The notes under the pieces were generated by a model. It saw only the letters and a list, made by a program, of their open reading frames with translations, made no database searches and was not told where the DNA came from. From contig NZ_FPJE01000016.1 in the NCBI RefSeq assembly GCF_900119185.1, positions 1-64,000 of the forward strand: a stretch of DNA of 64,000 nt, in the 5' to 3' direction. The DNA is from Sinomicrobium oceani. GTDB lineage: Bacteria > Bacteroidota > Bacteroidia > Flavobacteriales > Flavobacteriaceae. Every line of letters begins with the position of its first letter. The first letter of the stretch is position 1. The translations under genes were made by a program, and so were the position numbers. Below, one piece after another: positions 45,242 to 54,900 of this stretch.

Positions 45242-46573
45242 ATGAAGACACTGATAAAGAATGCCACCGTAGTCAATGAATTCAAAAAATTCGAAACCGA
45301 TATTCTCATTGAGAACGAGATCATCAAAAAGATCGATAACGATATTTCGGCTACCGATTGTACCGTCATCGAAGCCGGAGGAAAGCACCTGTTACCGGGA
45401 GCCATTGACGACCAGGTCCATTTCCGGGAGCCGGGCCTTACCCATAAAGCAACGATAGCGACGGAGAGTAAAGCGGCCATTGCAGGCGGGATTACCTCTT
45501 TTATCGAGATGCCCAACACCAATCCGCAAACCACGACCATAGACAACCTGGAAGCGAAGTTTGCCATTGCCGCCCGGACTTCTTCGGCCAATTATTCGTT
45601 TATGTTCGGGGGAACCAATGACAATCTCGAAGAAATTCTGAGAGTCGACCCGAAATCCTGCGCCGGCCTTAAGCTCTTTTTGGGGTCTTCTACGGGAAAC
45701 ATGCTGGTAGATAACGAAAAGGTACTCGAAAACATTTTTTCGAAAACCAACCTCCTGATCTCCGCACATTGCGAAGACGAGACCACCATAAAAAACAACC
45801 TCGGAAAATACAAAGCAACTTACGGCGATGATATCCCGGTAAAATACCATCCGCTGATCCGCAGCGAAGAAGCCTGTTACCTGTCTTCTTCACGTGCAGT
45901 AGCCCTGGCGGAAAAAACCGGCGCGAGACTTCATGTTTTTCACCTCTCCACAGCCCGTGAAACCGCACTTTTCCGGAACGACATTCCGCTTCGCGACAAA
46001 AAGATCACCGCTGAAGTATGTATTCATCACCTGTGGTTTTGCGATGATGATTATGAGTCCAAAGGCACTTTCATCAAATGGAACCCGGCCGTAAAAACAC
46101 CCACAGACCGCAAAGGTTTATGGCAGGCCCTGCTGGACGACCGTATCGATGTCATTGCTACCGACCATGCTCCGCATACCTTACAGGAAAAACAGAACAA
46201 CTACACCAATGCCCCTTCGGGAGGGCCGCTGGTACAACATGCCATGGTCGCCATGCTCGAAGCATATCACCAGGGGAAGATCTCCCTGGAAAAAATGGTC
46301 GAGAAAATGAGCCACAACCCGGCAATTCTTTTCGATATCAAAGGGCGGGGATTTATCCGGGAAGGGTATTTTGCCGACCTGGTCCTGGCCGATCTCAACC
46401 GCCCACAAACCGTAGAACGTAATCATTTACTATACCAGTGTGGCTGGTCTCCTTTTGAAGGAACGACATTCCAGTCGGCCATAACCCATACCTTTGTAAA
46501 CGGTAACCTGGCTTACAACAACGGTGAATTTTCATCCTACAGGAATGTAAAACGCCTGGAATTTGACCGGTAA
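45242..46573 (+). CDS. pyrC: Dihydroorotase
   Basis: The 443-residue amidohydrolase closes carbamoyl-aspartate to dihydroorotate in pyrimidine synthesis. DDQVHFREPGLTHKATIATES near residue 59, SFIEMPNTNPQTTT, ISAHCEDETT, HVFHLSTA and the catalytic Asp in ATDHAPHTLQEK near residue 304 are present. The usual first metal motif HxH reads Q-V-H, so one ligand His is replaced; I recall this in other Bacteroidota PyrC. It lies 72 bp after the mannose synthase gene. Confidence 0.92.
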   Translation: MKTLIKNATVVNEFKKFETDILIENEIIKKIDNDISATDCTVIEAGGKHLLPGAIDDQVHFREPGLTHKATIATESKAAIAGGITSFIEMPNTNPQTTTIDNLEAKFAIAARTSSANYSFMFGGTNDNLEEILRVDPKSCAGLKLFLGSSTGNMLVDNEKVLENIFSKTNLLISAHCEDETTIKNNLGKYKATYGDDIPVKYHPLIRSEEACYLSSSRAVALAEKTGARLHVFHLSTARETALFRNDIPLRDKKITAEVCIHHLWFCDDDYESKGTFIKWNPAVKTPTDRKGLWQALLDDRIDVIATDHAPHTLQEKQNNYTNAPSGGPLVQHAMVAMLEAYHQGKISLEKMVEKMSHNPAILFDIKGRGFIREGYFADLVLADLNRPQTVERNHLLYQCGWSPFEGTTFQSAITHTFVNGNLAYNNGEFSSYRNVKRLEFDR

Positions 46574-46585
46574 AAACTTCGACCC

Positions 46586-47002
46586 ATGAAGAAAAGAGCT
46601 TTTTTGATCCTGTTGCTGGTTCTGGAATTTGCTGCGTGCAAAAAACAATCCGTGGAAAAACCGGAAAACCTCATCCCCGAAAAAAAGATGACCGACATCC
46701 TGTTTGATGTAGCCCTTGTCAATGCGGCCCGGGGTGTAGGGATGGATGTCCTGAAAGAACACCATATCGTTCCGGATACCTATATCTACCAAAAACACCA
46801 GATAGACAGCCTGCAATTTGCGGAGAGCAATACGTACTACGCTGCCAACCCTTCGGAATATGCCGCCATGTATAAAGACGTCGAAAAGCGTCTGAAGGAT
46901 ATGAAAGAGGCACAGGACAAAGCCCGGGAAGAGGAGCGCAAAACCGGAGAAACTTCCGGTGCCGCCAAAACCAAAACGGATAACGAAGAAGAAAAAGAAT
47001 AA
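46586..47002 (+). CDS. DUF4296-family lipoprotein
   Basis: The 138-residue product has a lipobox (LEFAACKK, Cys18) and a conserved-looking block EKKMTDILFDVALVNAARGVGMDVLKEH...YIYQKHQIDSLQFAESNTYYAANP, the DUF4296 core. The C-terminus is a charged Lys/Glu-rich coil. It is probably anchored in the envelope. It starts 12 bp after pyrC and ends in a terminator. The function is unknown; adjacency to pyrC is common in flavobacteria. Confidence 0.85.
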   Translation: MKKRAFLILLLVLEFAACKKQSVEKPENLIPEKKMTDILFDVALVNAARGVGMDVLKEHHIVPDTYIYQKHQIDSLQFAESNTYYAANPSEYAAMYKDVEKRLKDMKEAQDKAREEERKTGETSGAAKTKTDNEEEKE

Positions 47003-47004
47003 AA

Positions 47005-47033
47005 AAAGAGACCGCTTTTCAGGCCGTCTCTTT
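47005..47033. terminator. Terminator between the DUF4296 gene and the NlpE-like gene
   Basis: AAAGAGAC and GTCTCTTT form an 8-bp stem with T-rich tails on both strands, between converging genes. Confidence 0.8.
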
Positions 47034-47052
47034 ATACGGTATTGCTACCTCC

Positions 47053-47523
47053 CTATTTTTTCCGAAGGATATACATATCTGCCAGGTCGCCTTCGATATC
47101 ATTGCCTTCCTGGTCGAGCATGCGTATAAAGCCCTCCCCGACAAAATACAGTCTCGGGTTTCCTGCTTCGGGCGTAAAAGTCAGCGTACTTTCGTCGATA
47201 TTCCAGGTTCCATGGTCCTTAAATGTGGTTTCCTTGGCCCTTCCGAGATATTCGCTGTTCTCCTCAAGTGTACCGTCTTCATGGATGGTTACGGTGAATT
47301 TGATCCCTTCGCAGTCCGCACAGGGAATGACTCCTTCATAAACCCCTTCGAAATCGAGTGAAGTCTCTGCATTGTGCATGTCCGGAACTTCGGGGGACTC
47401 CTCTTCGACGATGACCTCTTCCTGTTCTACCGTTTCCGAAGTGTTTTTTTGCTTTTCTTTACAGGACACCGGGAGTGCCAGCACTCCCAGCATGACCATG
47501 GCACTTAAAAGTACTTTTTTCAT
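47053..47523 (-). CDS. NlpE-like (copper resistance) lipoprotein
   Basis: The 156-residue product has a lipobox (LALPVSCKEK, Cys21), an acidic linker (residues about 30-50), and an NlpE N-terminal domain: GVYEGVIPCADCEGIKFTVTIHEDGTL, with the CxxC pair near residue 70, and YLGRAKETTFKDHGTWNIDESTLTF. NlpE proteins are outer-membrane lipoproteins linked to envelope stress and metal response. The ATG at 47523 starts the signal peptide; the longer frame upstream is rejected. Confidence 0.85.
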   Translation of the reverse strand: MKKVLLSAMVMLGVLALPVSCKEKQKNTSETVEQEEVIVEEESPEVPDMHNAETSLDFEGVYEGVIPCADCEGIKFTVTIHEDGTLEENSEYLGRAKETTFKDHGTWNIDESTLTFTPEAGNPRLYFVGEGFIRMLDQEGNDIEGDLADMYILRKK

Positions 47524-47612
47524 GTCTTGATGGTTTTTAGTATGTATGGTTTTGGTACATGATAAACTTACTTTGCGGAATTTTCCGGACACCGGGGCGG
47601 CTTGCCGGTTTT

Positions 47613-49166
47613 TTACAGATCGAATTTGATACCTTGCGCCAGTGGGAGTTCGGTTGTATAATTGATGGTGTTGGTTTGTCTGCGCATATAGACTTTCCAG
47701 GCATCCGAGCCCGATTCTCTGCCTCCGCCGGTTTCTTTCTCTCCTCCGAAAGCACCTCCTATTTCCGCTCCGCTTGTTCCTATATTTACGTTGGCAATAC
47801 CACAATCGGATCCCGCTACGGATAAAAATCGCTCTGCCTCTCTCAGGCTATTGGTCATTATTGCCGAAGAAAGCCCTTGTTTCACCCCGTTTTGCAGGTT
47901 AATGGCATTGTCCAGGTCTCCGCTGTAACGGAGCAGGTACAGTACCGGCGCAAAGGTCTCTTCCTGTACGATTTCGTAATGGTTTTCAGCTTCTGCGATC
48001 GCAGGCTTTACATAGCATCCGCTCTCATATCCTTCCCCGGAAATTACACCGCCTTCTACCAGGATCTTACCACCTTCTTCTTCCACTTTGTCAAGGGCAT
48101 GAAGGTACCGGGCTACGGCATCCTTATCGATAAGCGGTCCTACGTGGTTCTTCTCATCCAGCGGATTTCCTATACGCAATTGTTTGTATGCGGCTACTAA
48201 AGCATCCTTCACTTTGTCGTAAACCTCATCGTGTATAATGAGACGGCGGGTAGATGTACACCGTTGTCCGCAGGTCCCGACAGCCCCGAAAACAGCTCCG
48301 ATCACCGTATTTTTGATATCGGCATCCGGGGTAACGATAATGGCGTTGTTCCCTCCGAGTTCCAGAAGTGACTTTCCGAGACGTGCCGCTACGGCCTGGG
48401 CCACGATCTTCCCCATACGGATAGATCCCGTAGCGGACACCAACGGAATACGGTCGTCATGGGTCATCATCTCCCCTACGGTATAATCGCCGGTAATAAG
48501 GCAGGATATCCCTTCGGGCAATCCGTTTTCGGCAAATACCCTCGCTGCAATATTCTGGCAGGCTACCGAAGTAAGCGGTGTTTTTTCCGAGCCTTTCCAG
48601 ATACAGGCATCGCCGCATACCCAGGCCAGGGCAGTATTCCAGCTCCATACGGCTACGGGAAAATTAAAGGCCGAAATAATCCCCACAACCCCGAGCGGAT
48701 GATATTGTTCGTACATCCGGTGACCGGGACGTTCGGAATGCATGGTAAGACCGTGCAATTGGCGCGATAACCCTACGGCAAAATCGCAGATGTCTATCAT
48801 TTCCTGAACTTCACCAAGACCCTCCTGGTACGATTTTCCCATTTCGTAAGATACCAGTTTCCCCAGCGGCTCTTTAAGCCGGCGCAGCTCATCATTGAAT
48901 TGCCGAACGATCTCGCCACGTTGCGGCGCAGGCATGGTCCGCCATACGGCAAATCCTTCGGTAGCCGCCGTAATTACTTTTTCATAATCTTCCCGGGTAG
49001 TGGTACTCACTTTTCCGATAAGGGCACCATCCACAGGCGAACAGGATGCAATAAGCTCCCCGCTCCCGAAAAAGTGCTTTCCCGTTGATGTTCCGTTATT
49101 CACATCTGCAAGCCCCAGCGCCCTGAGACTTTTATCTATTCCGAAATCAGTAGCAATTAATGACAT
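47613..49166 (-). CDS. Aldehyde dehydrogenase, ALDH7-type (aminoadipate-semialdehyde dehydrogenase)
   Basis: The 517-residue NAD(P)-dependent enzyme has the ALDH core: [48 protein letters not shown] (catalytic Glu near residue 270), the catalytic Cys in [15 protein letters not shown], and [11 protein letters not shown]. The N-terminal pattern and [32 protein letters not shown] tail fit the ALDH7/AmaB group, which oxidises aminoadipate semialdehyde (piperideine-6-carboxylate) in lysine breakdown. Saccharopine dehydrogenase at 37390 would supply the substrate. Confidence 0.88.
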   Translation of the reverse strand: [517 protein letters not shown]

Positions 49167-49244
49167 TTATAACTTTTTTTGCTTGGTTTGTTAAATATTC
49201 ACGAAGTTACAAATTATTATTTTCTTTCCTACCACTAAAACCCT

Positions 49245-49520
49245 TTGCCGGAGGTTAGCTCGTCATTGGTTCATTTGATAAGCCTGCAATAAAAGATAAC
49301 GGACCTGGCGGTATAATTTAGTGATCGGTTATTGCGTTAATCAGCTATTGGGTTATTAGGATATGATTTCTTCTATAACCCAATAACGAACTCCCGAACT
49401 CCACCCTAAGTCAAGCCGGGGATCCTTTACAACCGCCTCTCCCTTCACACTACCCACTACAAACTAATGAACGAAGTAACTCCATAACGTATTAGCTACC
49501 CCACTACGAACTAACTGCTA
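49245..49520. repeat. Gene-free stretch with GAACTA-type low-complexity repeats
   Basis: The 490 bases between 49167 and 49660 hold no gene. They contain repeated fragments such as ATTGGGTTAT...ATAACCCAAT (10-bp inverted repeat near 49346-49383), AACGAACTCCCGAACTCC and ACTACGAACTAACT. The text resembles the repeats at 33391-33472 and 36702-36785. Confidence 0.4.
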
Positions 49521-49593
49521 ATATCGTTCTTCCCAAAACAATAATCACAGCTTTCCCGGGTTAAATAATACAGGAAGCTGTTATAACTTCTTT

Positions 49594-49614
49594 ACACATA
49601 TTAAATTTATGTGT
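49594..49614. promoter_or_regulatory. Inverted repeat ACACATA/TATGTGT upstream of the DUF3185 gene
   Basis: Seven-base arms with a 7-base AT spacer lie 46 bp before the start codon. They may be an operator or a short hairpin. Confidence 0.3.
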
Positions 49615-49660
49615 TATTTTTTCTTAATTTTATGAATATAGCAACATAAAAACTCAGATT

Positions 49661-49879
49661 ATGAAAAAAACAATCGGAATAATTCTGATCCTGGCCGGAC
49701 TGGTTGCAGGATATGTAGGTATAAACACCCTGGGGGATAGCGAAAGCGGTATCGAAATCGGCGACCTTGAGCTTAAAGCAGAGGATTCCTCATCCAAAAA
49801 CATGGGATATGCCTATCTCGGCGGAGGTGTGATATGCCTTATCGCCGGAGTGGTTCTCGTGAGCCGTAAAGGCAACTGA
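49661..49879 (+). CDS. DUF3185-like small membrane protein
   Basis: The 72-residue protein has two hydrophobic helices (IIGIILILAGLVAGYVGI-type, about residues 4-22, and YLGGGVICLIAGVVLVS, about 52-68) joined by an acidic loop (GDSESGIEIGDLELKAEDSS). The pattern fits DUF3185/small two-helix proteins of unknown function. It converges with the dioxygenase gene and their ends abut. Confidence 0.75.
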   Translation: MKKTIGIILILAGLVAGYVGINTLGDSESGIEIGDLELKAEDSSSKNMGYAYLGGGVICLIAGVVLVSRKGN

Positions 49880-50413
49880 TCAACCTGTAAATCTCGGATC
49901 CGTATCCATGACCGTACCACATTTTTCACAGGTACGTAGTGTTTCCGAGTTATAAAAGTTCTTAAAGTGTGGCAGGAAATCCTTTTCGATATCGTGTAGT
50001 TCGAAATATACTTCGTGCAGTTTATGGTTACAGTTTTCACAGTACCATAACAACCCGTCCGTAAAATTTTTCCCTGCCCGCTTTCTTTCGATAACAAGCC
50101 CTATTGATCCTTCTCCGCGGACCGGGCTATGTGGCACTTTCGCAGGATTCAGGTAAATATCGCCTGCACCCAGTTCCATTTCTTTTCGCTGTCCGTCTTC
50201 CTGGACAATCACTTTTATCTGACCTTCGATCTGGTAGAAAAACTCTTCGGTCTCATTGTAATGATAATCTTTCCGCGCATTTGGCCCCGCAACAACCATA
50301 ACGATATAATCGCCCGAATCTACGTAGAGATTCTTATTCCCTACCGGAGGTTTGAGGAGTTCCCGGTGTTCTTCTATCCATTGTAACAGGTTAAACGGCT
50401 TTTTTATACTCAT
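49880..50413 (-). CDS. 3-hydroxyanthranilate 3,4-dioxygenase
   Basis: The 177-residue cupin enzyme opens the ring of 3-hydroxyanthranilate in tryptophan breakdown and NAD synthesis. The iron ligands are in KDYHYNETEEFFYQIEGQ (His and Glu, near residue 48) and KVPHSPVRGEG (His, near residue 95). A C-terminal rubredoxin-like metal site is formed by CENCNHKLHEVYF and CEKCG. The length is normal. No other kynurenine-pathway gene is in the window. Confidence 0.92.
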   Translation of the reverse strand: MSIKKPFNLLQWIEEHRELLKPPVGNKNLYVDSGDYIVMVVAGPNARKDYHYNETEEFFYQIEGQIKVIVQEDGQRKEMELGAGDIYLNPAKVPHSPVRGEGSIGLVIERKRAGKNFTDGLLWYCENCNHKLHEVYFELHDIEKDFLPHFKNFYNSETLRTCEKCGTVMDTDPRFTG

Positions 50414-50774
50414 GGGTGCATGTATTGATCTGTCTTACGGCCCTTCGGCAATCCTTCGCAATGCCTGTTTGACCCGTTCTTTACAAGCCTTAAATTTAAG
50501 CATTTCCGCAGGACCTGAAGAATTTCTTCTTTTTTATTTTCCTCCGGATGAAAAATACCCGATTCCCGGGATTTTTCTTCGGATACAGCCATCGTATTTT
50601 TGATCGGGATTTTGTTTTTCCGCAGTCCGGTTTTTCCGGAGTGACAGGATTAGTTAGCTGAAATTTTCGGAAATCTGTCTGCAAAATGCGGGCAGGTTCT
50701 CCGGAAAGCCTTTTATTTTTAACAGGAGCCGGGTATTTTTATTAAATTTAGTTTCTCAAACTAACGATTCATAC
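50414..50774. other. Intergenic stretch upstream of the dioxygenase and isoaspartyl peptidase genes
   Basis: About 360 bases hold no convincing gene. A hairpin (AAAAAT...CCG...CGG...ATTTTT) is seen near 50550-50577 and a CCGG-TTTTT-CCGG repeat near 50625-50641. Both divergent promoters should be here, but no clear TAnnTTTG was picked out. Confidence 0.35.
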
Positions 50775-51848
50775 ATGAGAAGAGAACGCATTGTTCCTGT
50801 ACTGGTTTACACCCTGATATTGCTGGGTATTACGGCTTGTCAGGAAACACCCGAAAAGAAACAGGACCCGGAACATACTCCCGTTGACAGGCAGAAAAAA
50901 TTTGCCATTGTTATCCATGGCGGGGCCGGAACGATAGTACGAAAGAACATGACTCCCGAACGGGAAGCCGCCTACAGGGAAGTGCTTGAAAAAGCGATCC
51001 GTACGGGTTATGATATTCTGAAAAACGGGGGCTCAGGCCTCGATGCCGTTCAGAAAACCGTAAATGTTATGGAAGACTCCCCGCTGTTCAATGCCGGAAA
51101 GGGCGCGGTATTCACCCATGAGGGCAAAAATGAGCTGGATGCTTCGATCATGGATGGTAAAACACGTAATGCCGGTGCCGTAGCCGGCGTAACCACTATA
51201 AAAAACCCGGTTGACCTGGCCAGGGCGGTGATGGAAAAATCGGAGCACGTTATGCTCGCACGGGAAGGTGCCGCAGCCTTTGCCGAAACACAGGGTATTG
51301 AGACTGTAGACCCTTCATATTTCTATACCGAACCGCGTATGAAAGCACTTGAACGGATCAAAGACCAGGAAAAAACAGCGCTTGACCACGACCAGAAAAC
51401 AGCCTTTTACGATCCTTATATACAGGATGCCAAATTCGGGACCGTAGGATGTGTGGCCCTGGACAAAAACGGAAACCTTGCCGCGGCAACCTCTACGGGA
51501 GGTATGACCAATAAACGTTGGGGCCGCATAGGAGACTCTCCCGTTATCGGTGCCGGGACCTATGCCAATAACAACACCTGTGCCGTCTCCTCTACGGGAT
51601 GGGGAGAATTTTTTATACGGGGCCTTGTCGCTTACGATATTTCGGCCATGATGGAATATAAAGGAATGACGCTCTGTGATGCCGCACGCGAAGTCATACA
51701 TAAAAAGCTTCCCGATCTCGGAGGAAACGGAGGTATTATAGCCGTGGACCATAACGGAAACATGGTCATGGAATTCAACACCGCCGGAATGTACAGGGCG
51801 AGTATGGATGCCAAGGGAGCACTTTACATCGGTATTTACGATAATTAA
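50775..51848 (+). CDS. Isoaspartyl peptidase/L-asparaginase (Ntn-hydrolase, lipoprotein)
   Basis: The 357-residue protein has a lipobox (LLGITACQE, Cys22), so it is an envelope lipoprotein. The Ntn-hydrolase family removes isoaspartyl residues or hydrolyses asparagine. The N-terminal half has AIVIHGGAGTIVR and LDAVQKTVNVMEDSPLFNAGKGAVFTHEG. The autoprocessing Thr is in DAKFGTVGCVALD near residue 230, followed by ATSTGGMTNKRWGRIGDSPVIGAGTYA. The length is normal, with an added signal. Confidence 0.9.
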   Translation: MRRERIVPVLVYTLILLGITACQETPEKKQDPEHTPVDRQKKFAIVIHGGAGTIVRKNMTPEREAAYREVLEKAIRTGYDILKNGGSGLDAVQKTVNVMEDSPLFNAGKGAVFTHEGKNELDASIMDGKTRNAGAVAGVTTIKNPVDLARAVMEKSEHVMLAREGAAAFAETQGIETVDPSYFYTEPRMKALERIKDQEKTALDHDQKTAFYDPYIQDAKFGTVGCVALDKNGNLAAATSTGGMTNKRWGRIGDSPVIGAGTYANNNTCAVSSTGWGEFFIRGLVAYDISAMMEYKGMTLCDAAREVIHKKLPDLGGNGGIIAVDHNGNMVMEFNTAGMYRASMDAKGALYIGIYDN

Positions 51849-51974
51849 CACCATCGTATACCACAATATCACAGGGACACGAAAAGAGACACGCTGTAAA
51901 ACCCCGTTGCGGTCTGCTCTTTAAGTTTATAAAACCACGCCGTCAAAGGCAAACCAATGTAATAACAGACTATC

Positions 51975-54900
51975 ATGCGATTAAAAACATTACTCGTATC
52001 CGCTATGGCTATACTCTCCCTGTTTTCCTGTAAAGACAAGGACAACGACCGGGACGATATCCGGGAACAGCTATCGAACCTGTACAAGTACCGGGAGTAT
52101 ATCTCGGATGTTTCCCAGGGTATTATATCCACCCGTTCGAGCATAAAAGTCATGCTTGGCGCACCGGTGGCAGGATGGGAAGCCGACAAGGAACTCCCGG
52201 ACGACCTCCTCCGGGTATCCCCGAAAACCAAGGGTAAGGTCGTGGCCCTGAACAACCAGACCATCGCTTTTATCCCCGAAGCTCCGCTCCGGCAAGATAC
52301 GGAATACCGGTTTTCCCTGAAGCTGGAAAGGCTTGTAAACGATTTACCCGAAGAATTACGGGACTTTCGTTTTAAAGTAAGAACCATCAAACAACAGTTT
52401 AATATCACCACCGAAAGTATACAGTCCTACGACCGGAACTGGCAGTATCTCGAAGGCACTCTTCGCAGCAGCGACCAGTTGTCCGGCGACATAGCCCAGA
52501 AACTGGTGAGCGCCACACAAAACGACGACAACCTGTCTGTAAAATTCTACAATACTTCCGAAACCAATACGATGTTCCGGTTTAAAGTAGACAGTATAAA
52601 ACGTACGGAAGAAGACTCCAGGGTCTTGTTGCAGTGGAACGGAAAGGACTTTGATATCGATACGGAGGGAAAAGGAGAAGTCCTCATCCCGGGGAAAAAC
52701 AACTTTACCGTCCTTGAGGTTAACATCGCCGGAACGGATAAACCCTATGTAGAGATCAATTTTTCGGATCCGCTGAAAAAAAACCAGAATTTCACAGGAC
52801 TGGTCAGTATTCAGGACGGCGGGACACTTAAGTTTTCGGCAGAAGGAAACGTACTTAAAGTCTATCCGCAGAACGAGCTGAAAGGCGTAAAATCGCTCGA
52901 AATATTCCAGGGCATACAGAATGTGGACAACTACAAGCTGAAAACCGTGTTCAGGGAACAGATTGCTTTCGAGCAGTTAAAGCCCGAAGTACGACTTCTG
53001 CAGAGCGGAAACATCCTGCCTTCCTCCAACAATCTCAAGATAAATTTCGAAGCGGTAAACCTCAATGCCGTTGACGTATCGGTAATCAAAATATTCCGGA
53101 ACAACATTCTTCAGTTCCTGCAATATATGAATCTCGATGGCAGCGGGGACCTGCGTACCGTAGCCCGCCCTATCGCCCAAAAAACCATACCCCTGCAAAG
53201 CAATCTGTCTTCCGCAGACGGGAAATGGCATGCCTATGCACTGGATCTCCGCGAATTGATCACGCCCGACCCCGGTGCTATCTATCGTGTGGAATTCCGC
53301 TACAAACCCTCGTACAGTACTTATAAATGCGACCAGACCAACTTCCCCGAAGAAGAAGCCGAAGCAACCACGGATTACGACCGGGAAAAGGAGTCGAGCT
53401 ACTGGGATAATGTGGAGAACTACTACTATGATGACTATTATTACGATTATACCTACGACTGGAGAGAAAGGGACAATCCCTGCCATACTTCATATTACCG
53501 GAACAAGGATGTATCGGTAAACGTCCTTGCTTCCGATCTGGGCGTAACTGTTAAAAAAGGCGACAACGAATCGTATTTTGTAAGCGTTACCAACCTCGTT
53601 TCTGCAAAACCGGAAGGAGATACCAGGGTAACCTTCTACAATTTCCAGCAACAGGAAGTAGCTACGGTAGTCACGGACAAAGACGGGTTTGCCATGTATG
53701 ACGCCTCTCTTCCCGCCTATTTTGCCATTGCCGAAAAAGGAAAACAGAAAACGTATGTAAAACTGTACGACGGCAATGTCCTTTCGGTCAGTAAATTTGA
53801 TGTTTCCGGGGTAAAACTGCAAAAAGGCATCAAGGGATATCTCTACGGCGAACGCGGTGTATGGCGTCCGGGCGACACCCTGTTCCTGACTTTTATGCTC
53901 AATGACAACGCCAATAAACTTCCTGCAGGGCATCCGGTAAAATTCGAGTTACGTGATCCGTACGGGAAAATGACCCGTAAGGAAGTGCGAAACAGCAGTA
54001 CGAACAATTTTTATGCTTTTACCATTCCTACCGAACAGGATGCTCCTACCGGCAACTGGCAGGCACAGGTATCGGTCGGGGGTGCTGTTTTCAGCAAGAA
54101 TATCCGTATAGAAACTATAAAACCCAATCGTTTAAAGATCAAAGCGGATTTTAAAGAAGATATTCTTTCGGGAATTTCACCCATCAGCGGCACGCTTCAG
54201 GTAGCCTGGCTCCACGGTGCTGTTGCCGGAAATCTGAAAGCGGATATACAGGCCAGGTTTCAACCGCAAAATACGAGTTTCAGGCAATTTCCGGGATATA
54301 TTTTCAACGATCCTTCAAGAGCTTTCGGATCGGAAGAGCAAACGGTTTTTGACGGTAAGGTCGATGCTGAGGGAAAAGCTTCCTTTACGCTGAAACCACA
54401 ACTGGAGAAACAGGCTCCCGGTATGTTAAAGGCTTCTTTCGTTACCAAGGTCTATGAAACCGGGGGAGACTTCAGTACGGATGTATTTACAAAAACCTAT
54501 TCGCCCTACGGCACCTATATTGGTCTCAATACCCCGAAAGGAGACCAGACCAGGGGGATGCTCCTTACGGATACCAGGCACCGCTTTGAAGTGGTCTCGG
54601 TAGACGAAAAGGGTAATCCGAAAGCGGTAAAAGGCCTCAAAGTAAACATTTATAAAGTCAACTGGCGCTGGTGGTGGGATACCTCCGAGGATAACCTGTC
54701 TTCGTACCGCGGAAGCAGCCAACGCGAAAACGTGTTCTCAACGACGCTGAATACCGGGGCAAACGGCAAAGCAGATTTTGAGTTCGAATTGAAATATCCG
54801 GAATGGGGACGCTACCTTGTTCATGTGGAAGATCCGGAAGGAGGCCATGCTACAGGACAGACCGTGTATATCGACTGGCCGGGATGGGCGGGAAAATCGA

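Noticed and set aside
53417-53470. Tyr/Asp-rich codon run as a possible tandem repeat or sequencing error
   Set aside because: The frame stays open, the codons vary, and no regular unit length is seen. It is kept as part of the macroglobulin protein.
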